The notes beneath the pieces were generated by a model, which saw only the letters and a list, made by a program, of their open reading frames with translations, was not told the origin of the DNA and ran no database searches. DNA of 64,000 nucleotides from Saccharomyces paradoxus (Eukaryota > Ascomycota > Saccharomycetes > Saccharomycetales > Saccharomycetaceae): positions 496,001 to 560,000 of the forward strand of contig NC_047493.1 in the NCBI RefSeq assembly GCF_002079055.1, read 5' to 3'. The position numbers and the translations under genes were made by a program. The first letter of the stretch is position 1, and every line of letters starts with the position of its first letter. This document shows, piece by piece, positions 56,845 to 64,000 of the stretch.

Positions 56845-57249
56845 ACTAGCTCAACTTTAACATAGATCGTACAAAAAATACAATAAATAAATCCTGTGTT
56901 TCTTTTATGTATATTTTTATCAAATTCAATTTAGTTTAGTTTAGTTTCTTTAAAAATAAAATTGTAATCTCTCTCACTTTTTTCTTTGGCCCATATTGTT
57001 AATTAATAGACGAGTAGGCGTGTGTCTAACTGAGCGGCAGATGCACAAATCCAATGTAAGAAAATAATAAGAAAATAGGAAATTTTCTAACATTAAAACG
57101 TGACTGTTTATATTTCGTATATTTATGGCAGTATATATATATATACGGTAATTATGAAGATGAATGAGATGCGAGTAGATATTAGGAGAAGAATTTTTTG
57201 AGATAATAGGGAGGCAAAAGAGGAGCTAAGTAGATTGACCTCAGGGCTG
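56845..57249. other. Convergent 3' region of RPL26B and YGR035C
   Basis: 405 AT-rich bases with a TA-repeat (ATATATATATATAC near 57133). No gene called. Confidence 0.4.
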
Positions 57250-57606
57250 CTATATGCTACTGCCAGTTCGTTGAATTTCTGAAGTAGTATTAGACACCAA
57301 AATTTCTTCATTATTTCTACCATTAGAGCTTTTTCTGAGTTTGTCTTGTCCTTGGGACTTGCTTCTTTTCAAGTCGTTTTCAGCGGCAGCTTTCATTAAA
57401 TCATATCTTGTAATTTTACTCGGGGAACTATTGCGTCGGGAACTTTTACTGCTTGTGACAGTATTAGTGAGAGATGTGATGGGCTTGACCATAAGGGAAG
57501 AAACTATAGCACGCATGATTGAACTATTGCTTTTACTGCTACTGCTGTTGTCACTAGAATTTGCTGAGTCTCTCGTTCTTGTAGTCTTGGCTGGTGTGAG
57601 TAGCAT
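57250..57606 (-). CDS. Small Ser-rich protein of unknown function (YGR035C)
   Basis: The 118-residue basic, Ser/Asn-rich protein (MLLTPAKTTRTRDSANSSDNSSSSK.., IVSSLMVKPITSLTNTV.., KITRYDLMKAAAENDLKRSKSQGQDK) matches the yeast YGR035C I remember in length and key stretches. No membrane segment or known domain. S. cerevisiae YGR035C is a target of Yrm1/Yrr1 drug-response factors, by literature; I did not check sites here. Confidence 0.85.
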   Translation of the reverse strand: MLLTPAKTTRTRDSANSSDNSSSSKSNSSIMRAIVSSLMVKPITSLTNTVTSSKSSRRNSSPSKITRYDLMKAAAENDLKRSKSQGQDKLRKSSNGRNNEEILVSNTTSEIQRTGSSI

Positions 57607-58320
57607 TACGTATTGTTGTTGTAGAGAGGATAAGCGGTGCCTTTCCTTCTTATCACTATTTGTTTTAACTTTACTCGTTTGTTACAAGTTTTTATGTATA
57701 CTTATGTTACAATGCTTAGAAGAACTGCGGAAATAATCGAGAGAGAAGAGTGTTGCTATATTTATACATTTTATTTATTGCTCTCAAAAGTATATCTCAT
57801 CTTTTCTTTTGCAATCCTTGCTTTCGTAATCTAAGTGTGGGTGACATGTTAAATCCGTGGTTTTCCCTTAAGCTTTTTCACAACCATTCAATATGTCGTG
57901 AAGCACCGCTAATTATCCGCGGAAAAGGGTCTTATTCTGCCGTAGGAAACTTTTTCTCGAGAAAAAAGTGAGTTCATCCACGGCGCTCTCATAAAACCCG
58001 AGCGCCGATTCCTTCCCTCCGTGGAACAATTGCCCCGCAGTGTCAGGGTATTATTTCCGCAACTGATAGAACTTACATATCTTTACTCTTCTCATTGTGA
58101 TCTTCCTTTGCACGATGTCACAAACTTTTATAATTACCGTCGCTTTACACAGTACTTGCTCTAAAAGAGAGTGTTCTTAACCAGTAATTGTGAGAGCATA
58201 CTTTTGACTTTCTTATATGAGAAAAAGGGCTACTTCAGCCTACCAAATGCTATCTAATTATACAAATGCTTAAGATTGTTTCGCTAAAATAAAAGAAAAA
58301 AATGGAGCGTTGAACCGAAC
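57607..58320. other. YGR035C promoter and CAX4 3' region
   Basis: 714 bases. A CCGCGGA palindrome-like word at about 57918-57924, with TCCGTGGA nearby, could be a zinc-cluster factor site for YGR035C. The short frame above is the only coding candidate. Confidence 0.4.
57750..57971 (+). CDS. Possible small ORF corresponding to YGR035W-A
   Basis: A 73-codon frame starts MLLYLYILFIALKSISHLFF, one hydrophobic segment, and ends basic. S. cerevisiae has an annotated small ORF YGR035W-A at about this distance from YGR035C on this strand. I do not recall its sequence well enough to confirm, and the frame lies in promoter-like DNA. Confidence 0.3.
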   Translation: MLLYLYILFIALKSISHLFFCNPCFRNLSVGDMLNPWFSLKLFHNHSICREAPLIIRGKGSYSAVGNFFSRKK

Positions 58321-59040
58321 CTACTCTTTTTTGGCTTTATCATTGAGAGGTTGCTGATTTATTCTTTTCCAATACGCTTCGTAGTTCTCTTTCAATGTCA
58401 AAGGTGCCAGATTATATGAATCTGTCATGTAAAATAACCTGATAATGCGTAGTTTCAGAAACCAATTGACTAAGCCCAACTCTCTTATGATGCCAACCAT
58501 AACAAAATAAAGTGATCCAGTCAGTGCTCCTACGCTGAATCCCACGATTACTTGATCTAAATTGTGGTAGTGCAAGTAAACTCTGGAAAAGCAAACGCAG
58601 AACGACAATAAAGCTAATGCGCCAGAAAAAATGTATTTTTCCCATAAGTTTAGATTTCTCCATGAAGTGTATATTTTTAAGGAGTTATAGGTAAAACAGA
58701 ACCCCATGAATTGGGAATGTGCGCTGGGCATTCCATAACCAGATCTCATAGTATCATTTTGGAACGACGCACCGAACGATACTGGGCGTGGTTGTTTTAT
58801 TATGTTCTTGATCACATTATTAAATATTTCGTTCATCAGCTGGCCGAAGGCCACGATGCAGGCTTCTAACTCTCTCGTGATGATGAACCACGACAAATAA
58901 AAAGATAGCACTAGGATGGGCATCAGCGAGAAATATGCACTTAGGAATGATAGAAAGTCATGTGGATCATAAAGAATATACGTATCATCGAACGGTATAA
59001 CATTTGGATTTGGATTTATTGCGGCAGCGGTACTATTCAT
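58321..59040 (-). CDS. CAX4: Dolichyl pyrophosphate phosphatase CAX4
   Basis: The 239-residue PAP2-type phosphatase has the three motifs in order: KQPRP (82-86), PSAHS (105-109) and SRVYLHYHNLDQ (152-163, catalytic His). Four or so membrane helices surround them. Cax4 faces the ER lumen and recycles dolichyl pyrophosphate to dolichyl phosphate for N-glycosylation. Length equals the S. cerevisiae protein. Confidence 0.96.
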   Translation of the reverse strand: MNSTAAAINPNPNVIPFDDTYILYDPHDFLSFLSAYFSLMPILVLSFYLSWFIITRELEACIVAFGQLMNEIFNNVIKNIIKQPRPVSFGASFQNDTMRSGYGMPSAHSQFMGFCFTYNSLKIYTSWRNLNLWEKYIFSGALALLSFCVCFSRVYLHYHNLDQVIVGFSVGALTGSLYFVMVGIIRELGLVNWFLKLRIIRLFYMTDSYNLAPLTLKENYEAYWKRINQQPLNDKAKKE

Positions 59041-59896
59041 GATCTGATCCGATTCAAAATAAGTTCTGATGTAAATGATATGTCTGATATAATGGGTGGT
59101 AGGGAAGAAGGTAAGACAGAAGGAATGACGAGGAAATAATAATTCAAAGTGACCACAGTGGCAATCACTTACCCTTTTCTAACGCTGTTGAACTATCGAT
59201 GGATATTTATCCTACGTAGCATTTTCCCAGCAGGCAAACTTTTCTTTTTCTTTCTACGTTTCCAACAAGAAATTTTAAGTTTTCCCAAAAACCCGAATTC
59301 TCCCATCCCATCTACTACGTAAAAACGGTTTTCTTTCCTAGCATGATAAAAACATGAAGAAAAACCAAAGAAGCTCTAAAGTTAGATCAGGTGTACATGG
59401 GGTGCGCTTCAGCAAGTGCATTGTACTATCAATTGATCTGTTGTCACAAGAGTTGCGCACTCGTGCAGAGTAATTAAATCCCTGTTTTTGCCGCCATCAA
59501 ATGAAACTGAAAACTTGACATAGCCTTTGAATGTAATATGAAAAGGTATACAGGCAAAACTGTACATAGATTACCGAATTTTCTTAGCATTCTTGAGAAT
59601 GTGCCCATTCTAGTCTTTGTTGTATTGGCATCAGTGACGTTCTCGGCGTGACTTAAATATACGAACCCCTAATTGCGACTCAGTATTCCAGCAAACGATG
59701 GAAATTCTAATGGAACAGAAAAGATATACATTTATTGACATAGTTACGCCTCGTCCCGAAAGAGAGTAGTATGGGATATGGGCATTTATACATGTATATA
59801 AGTTACGTTTTTGCAGCCTATAAAATATAGCAAATAGAATAGTGACAAGGAAGGCTAAGCCAAAATCTCCTTACAAGGAGCCGGTGGGCCTCTTTC
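59041..59896. other. CAX4 promoter and ACB1 3' region
   Basis: 856 bases without a credible frame. It holds the CAX4 promoter on the left. The rest is unexplained AT-rich sequence; I see no tRNA or LTR ends. Confidence 0.4.
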
Positions 59897-60160
59897 CTAA
59901 GAGGAGTACTTGGCAATCAATTGGTCAACAAGAGCAATGTATTCCTTTTCGGCATCTTCCTGGGATTTACCTTTTAAGTTTTCCCAGGCCTCCCACTTGT
60001 AGCGGTCCTTCATGTTGAATATACCTGGCTTTTCCTTGTCGTTATCACCGACTGTGGCTTGCTTGTACAGAGCATACAATTCTAATAATTCATCAGTGGA
60101 GGGCTTTGTTGGTAGCTCGTTGACGGCTTTAGCTTTTTCTTCGAATAATTGAGAAACCAT
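59897..60160 (-). CDS. ACB1: Acyl-CoA-binding protein ACB1
   Basis: The 87-residue four-helix acyl-CoA-binding protein has LYALYKQATVGD and RYKWEAWENLKGKSQEDAEKEYI, the acyl-CoA contact segments. It carries newly made acyl-CoA from fatty acid synthase to users and supports sphingolipid and vesicle metabolism. The sequence appears identical to the S. cerevisiae protein I remember. Confidence 0.98.
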   Translation of the reverse strand: MVSQLFEEKAKAVNELPTKPSTDELLELYALYKQATVGDNDKEKPGIFNMKDRYKWEAWENLKGKSQEDAEKEYIALVDQLIAKYSS

Positions 60161-60843
60161 TTTGCAACAAATATTAATTTAATATGTTTTCGTCCTTCTT
60201 TTGCTTCTCACACTGCACTGATATACACAACATGTCAATTTCCGAGACAGACCAACTAATCCAAGTCTAGCTATATATATGGCGGTCATTGGGGAGTTGG
60301 CCTGGAGCTGTTGAGTTTGCGGACGTGTCAGAGACCGCGTAGGGCCGCCGGCGCCACCAGCCTTCAGGCACCAAAGGCGCATCTCTTTCGACGGTCATTT
60401 CCAGTAATATGTTCCAATACGAGGTTTGTAGAATGTGGTGTAAAATCGGATCATAGTGAGAAGTCGCAATACCCTTTTGGCCCACACAGAGTTGCTAGGC
60501 AACTGGCGTTGAGTATATCTTCTTATTCTTTGCTAATGGAGCCAAGGTAAAATAGGCCATTGTGTACCCCCAAAACGTTACCCGACCACTATCGGATATA
60601 GCGAAATGCCCATGTTTTTACTTCAAGACCTTAAAAAACTATCATGAGATCTTGCCTTCAGATTTAGCAAATTTCAGCGAATTCACAAAACAAAAAAAAG
60701 GTTAGAGATTGGCAACGTTTTCCTCTGCTTGATATCCTCTTTTTGAATTTCCTCAGCTATCTTTGTCGTTGCCCGCGTATTCTCTCTAAACAAGTACAAT
60801 CATTCTTATTTTGTATTTCACAGCATTGTTATCCAATTAGTTA
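60161..60843. promoter_or_regulatory. Divergent promoter region of ACB1 and ORM1
   Basis: 683 bases, GC-richer in 60300-60400. Short frames overlap each other on both strands and look like chance. No defined factor site called. Confidence 0.45.
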
Positions 60844-61512
60844 ATGACTGAATTAGATTATCAAGGAACTGATGAAGGGGTTTCTACCTCATATAGTCGA
60901 GATCAAACGGATCTTAAGCCGTTTCCTTCTGCAGGCAGTGCATCTTCATCAATTAAAACGACGGAACCTGTGAAAGATCATAGAAGAAGGCGTTCTTCTA
61001 GCATAATTTCACATGTGGAACCAGAGACCTTCGAAGATGAAAATGACCAGCAACTCCTACCAAATATGAATGCTACTTGGGTAGACCAGCGTGGTGCTTG
61101 GATTATTCATGTGGTCATTATTATACTGCTGAAGCTGTTTTATAATCTGTTTCCTGGTGTTACCACAGAATGGTCGTGGACCCTAACTAACATGACTTAT
61201 GTCATTGGGTCCTATGTCATGTTCCATCTGATCAAAGGTACTCCCTTCGATTTCAATGGTGGTGCCTATGATAACTTAACGATGTGGGAACAAATTGATG
61301 ACGAAACTTTATATACTCCTTCAAGAAAATTTTTGATCAGCGTTCCAATCGCGCTATTCTTAGTCAGTACTCATTATGCTCATTATGATTTGAAGCTGTT
61401 TTCATGGAATTGTTTCTTGACAACCTTTGGTGCTGTTGTCCCGAAGTTACCTGTCACTCATAGATTAAGAATTTCGATTCCAGGTATCACAGGTCGTGCC
61501 CAAATTAGTTGA
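60844..61512 (+). CDS. ORM1: Sphingolipid regulator ORM1
   Basis: The 222-residue ORMDL protein has a regulatory N-terminus with RRRRSSS (Ser51-Ser53, the Ypk1 target serines) and then an ORM domain with four membrane helices (WIIHVVIIILLKLFYNLF, YVIGSYVMFHLIKGTPFD, FLISVPIALFLVSTHYA, FSWNCFLTTFGAVVPKLP). Orm1 binds and restrains serine palmitoyltransferase; phosphorylation relieves it. Length equals the S. cerevisiae protein. Confidence 0.97.
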   Translation: MTELDYQGTDEGVSTSYSRDQTDLKPFPSAGSASSSIKTTEPVKDHRRRRSSSIISHVEPETFEDENDQQLLPNMNATWVDQRGAWIIHVVIIILLKLFYNLFPGVTTEWSWTLTNMTYVIGSYVMFHLIKGTPFDFNGGAYDNLTMWEQIDDETLYTPSRKFLISVPIALFLVSTHYAHYDLKLFSWNCFLTTFGAVVPKLPVTHRLRISIPGITGRAQIS

Positions 61513-61832
61513 GGACAGTTTGCTTCAATCTTGTATCTAAATTTTTTTTGCTATATCTATATTTTTTAAGCCAAATCGTTAAAGCTTTGAAATTTCCAAA
61601 GCCAACAACCGATTTCGGACTTCATATATGGAAATGAAAAAGAATGGAAACAAAAAAATGAAAAAGTTCTAGAATAACATGGCTTTTAAACTTATTTGTT
61701 GATATTATATTTAATTCATATAATAATACTCTACATGAAAAAGAATAATCGACAATATCAGTAAAAGTTTTGGCAGTGGTGTGTCATTAATGATATCGCA
61801 GAATATGTATCAGAAAATTTAAAAAATAATGA

Positions 61833-61914
61833 CGACAACTGCAGGACTCGAACCTGCGCGGGCAGAGCCCAAAAGATTTCTAATCTTTCGCCTTAACCAC
61901 TCGGCCAAGTTGCC
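61833..61914 (-). tRNA. tRNA-Ser (AGA)
   Basis: The 82-nt class II tRNA has a variable arm (GGGCTCTGCCC), anticodon AGA (complement TCT at 61879-61881), acceptor GGCAACT/AGTTGTC and T arm GCAGGTTCGAGTCCTGC. A T6 run follows on the minus strand at about 61819-61826. Confidence 0.97.
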
Positions 61915-61930
61915 GTTTCACATGTTATCC

Positions 61931-62615
61931 TGCTGTATCTTAGAAAAGCATACCTCAGTGGTCTTATATCATCCCAATGTTCAATCAATACTTTTATGAA
62001 ACAATATGAAACAATATTGAGAATTATTTGGGTAATTAGATAATTGTTGGGATTCCGTTGTTGTTAAAGACTATATTATTAGGTATACGGAGTATACTAG
62101 AAATTCTACTCGAGGATATAGGAATCCACAAAAGGGAATCAATAGTTCTACATAGTGTTATTACCTTATCTTCTTTCTTTTTATATGTTGTCATTCATTA
62201 TCCTATTACATTATCAATCCTTGCATTTCAGCTTCCATTAGATTGGATGACTGTTTCTCAATCTTTATGCCATCCTCTTGCACCGCATATCATAATATGA
62301 TATTAAATAGATGATATTAGAATTTCAATCCAGCAAATATGAAACAACCTGACTACGAAAGGAACAGATTGAGCGATATAAGGAAAAAGTCCTGCCCTCC
62401 TTAGATGAACTACCCAGACGTAAATACCTGAACAATTATGTTTAGATCCGAGATGCCGCGCTTCTACCCTTTAGTTAGATTCAGATCTTATATAGATTAT
62501 ATAGGATAAGTAACCTTCTGTGACAAAAGTTTATAATATGTCCTAACAATATGTCACTCTTAAGATATCAGGATTTGACAAGACATCCGGTATTAATAGA
62601 GCCCGTAACATAGCA
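61931..62615 (+). mobile_element. Sigma LTR (Ty3) split by a delta
   Basis: The sigma LTR begins TGCTGTATCTTAGA at 61931, 16 bases upstream of the mature 5' end of tRNA-Ser, the exact Ty3 target position. It runs to 62017, is interrupted by a delta, and continues 62336-62615 (AATATGAAACAACC .. CCTGAACAATTATGTTTAGATCCGAGAT .. AGCCCGTAACATAGCA). Near full length without the insert. Older than the delta inside it. Confidence 0.9.
62018..62335 (-). mobile_element. Solo delta LTR (Ty1/Ty2 family) nested in sigma
   Basis: The 318-base delta in minus orientation is flanked by the 5-bp direct repeat AATAT (62013-62017 and 62336-62340), which is sigma sequence duplicated on insertion. Very similar to the delta copies at 36.7 and 44.0 kb. 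It lies about 105 bases upstream of tRNA-Ser. Confidence 0.93.
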
Positions 62616-62777
62616 ATTGTAGGTAACGTAGGTGATATACTTGGTAAAATATTAAAAAGAGGTCAAGTTTATATTTCTCGTTCTCTTCCCACGTATCTAA
62701 TTTTCGTTAATCAGTAGTTAATGTTCATCAAGAAAATAGCATATCTTCATATATTGTATATGAGAGATTTATAAAAC

Positions 62778-63065
62778 TGAGAAATGGATGAATTTTGAGA
62801 TAACTGTTGGGATTTTATTTGTAATAAAGGTGGTATTATTGGGTATACAGAGTATACTAGAAGTACTCCTTCAAGATATAGGAGTCCCCAAACGGGAGTT
62901 AATTATTTTTCACAATAAAACTATTGGCTCTCTTTCTGTTTACATGTCGTCATTCATATTCTATTGGAATTATCAATTCTAGTGTTTCAGCGTCCACTAA
63001 ATTCGATATCTGTCTCTCAACATTTATGCCGATTGCGAACTGCTACATATAGTAGTATATTTTAG
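62778..63065 (-). mobile_element. Degenerate delta LTR
   Basis: About 290 bases in minus orientation begin TGAGAAATGGATG and align by eye with delta along most of its length, but with much more divergence than the other copies. The right end is not clear and no flanking repeat was found. The oldest delta in the window. Confidence 0.8.
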
Positions 63066-63069
63066 TTGT

Positions 63070-63170
63070 TTTCAAAACTAATTGGTGATCACTCATTGAA
63101 GTGATTGCTTTACGTTTCACCTGCAAGTTAGTCGTTGCCATTCAAAGATTTTTCTGTTTCAACTCTGACA
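63070..63170. repeat. Unassigned repeat block with hairpin, copy 2
   Basis: It resembles 44362-44465, with the hairpin at 63086-63107 (TGATCACT .. AGTGATTG) in the same place and with the same loop length. It directly follows a degenerate delta. Confidence 0.5.
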
Positions 63171-64000
63171 TGGTATTAAGATAAATACTCTTAATTAAAT
63201 ATTCAAAATATACAAACTTTATTATTACAGTAACTTAGAGGAAATATTTGTTTACATTCCTTTGACGATATTTTTTTCATTGCTGCTTTCTGCCCCCTGG
63301 CAGAGAAATGAATGACGCAGAGCTGTAAATTTATTTCATTTGTACTTCTCACAAGCCAGAATTGGTTTTGAAAGATGGAAATGCACTTTATCATTACCGT
63401 TTTGACCATACAAAGAAATCTTCACGTGGCTTAGATATATGACGAGAAAAAAACTTTTCTAACCCTCCATTATTTATCTTCCGTCAGGAAAGCGACTACT
63501 TGAAAGTACACTGAAGGCTTGCATTGTGTAATTGATGAATCAGTGTGACTCCCTCACACGCTCAAGCACCTCGAAATCTAAATATCTGTAAAACTTTATT
63601 AGAGTGACAACATATAAAAGTATAGAGAATATAAAATCGAGGCTTATGTATTCTTTACTTTGCCTTCCGTGATTTATCATAATATAGACCTCATAAATGA
63701 AATTTTACCCGCTAGTGGATATTGCAGGTTTACCTTTCGAATAGCAAGAGCAAAAGCTTCTGCCTCACCTTTTTTGAAGAAACAACTGAAGAAGGGCTAA
63801 ATTTATGTTATAAAACTGTAGTTATTGTATTTATGTTTTGTTCCTTTTTTCCGGTTAGTTTTATAAATAGGAGAATTCGGAACTGAAAAGTAAACATCAA
63901 GATTATTAATCACATTTAGCTCAGAAATTAGCATTAAATTTTTTTTATAAATTACGAACGTCTAGCCAAAATAAAGATACAATACTTTTTTTTCCCATTT
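63171..64000. other. AT-rich end of window
   Basis: 830 bases with no credible gene. By gene order KSS1 may follow beyond the window on the plus strand, so the right part could be its upstream region; nothing here proves that. Confidence 0.35.

Noticed and set aside
62058-62300. 80-codon frame, repeated in near-identical form at 44074-44316
   Set aside because: Both are chance frames inside delta LTR copies, so their similarity is LTR similarity, not a gene family.

Overview
This is a nuclear chromosome segment from a budding yeast of the Saccharomyces sensu stricto group. Genes are compact and mostly intronless. The few introns carry yeast splice signals (GTATGT-type donors, TACTAAC branch points). 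There is a point centromere, and the repeats are solo LTRs of Ty1/Ty2 (delta), Ty3 (sigma) and Ty4 (tau) type beside tRNA genes. Gene order matches, from memory, the pericentromeric right arm of S. cerevisiae chromosome VII (YGL002W to YGR038W). The proteins differ from the S. cerevisiae versions I remember: a few residues in STF2 and VMA7, but roughly one in ten or more in EAT1 and ERV1. It is therefore probably a sister species (for example mikatae, kudriavzevii, jurei or arboricola) rather than S. cerevisiae itself. I could not align anything, so the species is left open.

Layout. 0-3.1 kb: 3' end of ERP6, ERG26, the centromere (CDEI-CDEII-CDEIII on the minus strand, about 2.00-2.12 kb) and the two-intron methyltransferase gene EFM5. 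3.5-22 kb: SWC4, CUL3, PEX31, TFG2, PRP18, ECT1, STF2, SEC9, NMA2, MCY1, SNU71. 22-36 kb: the mucin-like sensor MSB2, the hydrolase EAT1, YGR016W, YGR017W, UGA1, VMA7, a mitochondrial YebC/TACO1-type protein (YGR021W) and a second mucin-like sensor, MTL1. 36-46 kb: an accessory stretch with two identical inverted tRNA-Asp genes, a tRNA-Glu gene, solo LTRs and a probable snR46 snoRNA. THG1, YGR026W, RPS25A, MSP1 and intron-containing ERV1 lie among them, with POP6 at the end. 46.6-61.5 kb: IMO32 with antisense NAG1, the large glucan synthase GSC2/FKS2, TIM21, RPL26B, YGR035C, CAX4, ACB1, ORM1. 61.8-64 kb: tRNA-Ser with a sigma LTR split by a delta, an older delta, and AT-rich sequence with no recognisable gene.

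These are independent single-gene units with no operons. Several share a theme. MSB2, MTL1 and GSC2 serve cell-wall sensing and synthesis. ERG26, ORM1, ECT1, ACB1 and CAX4 serve lipid and dolichol metabolism. ERV1, TIM21, MSP1, MCY1, IMO32 and YGR021W act at mitochondria. SNU71 and PRP18 act in splicing. Expected regulatory sites were found upstream of UGA1 (UAS-GABA), GSC2 (calcineurin response element), STF2 (stress elements) and the two ribosomal-protein genes (Rap1-type sites).

I found no wholly new multi-gene system. The points most worth checking are a perfect 16-bp inverted repeat across the CDEIII core of the centromere; delta LTRs nested in sigma LTRs next to tRNA genes, one with both ends of the same (3') type; a shared hairpin block with covarying stem bases beside two deltas; loss of the expected ERV1 start codon; and an 81-codon open extension upstream of EAT1 that reaches into the start of the divergent neighbour.
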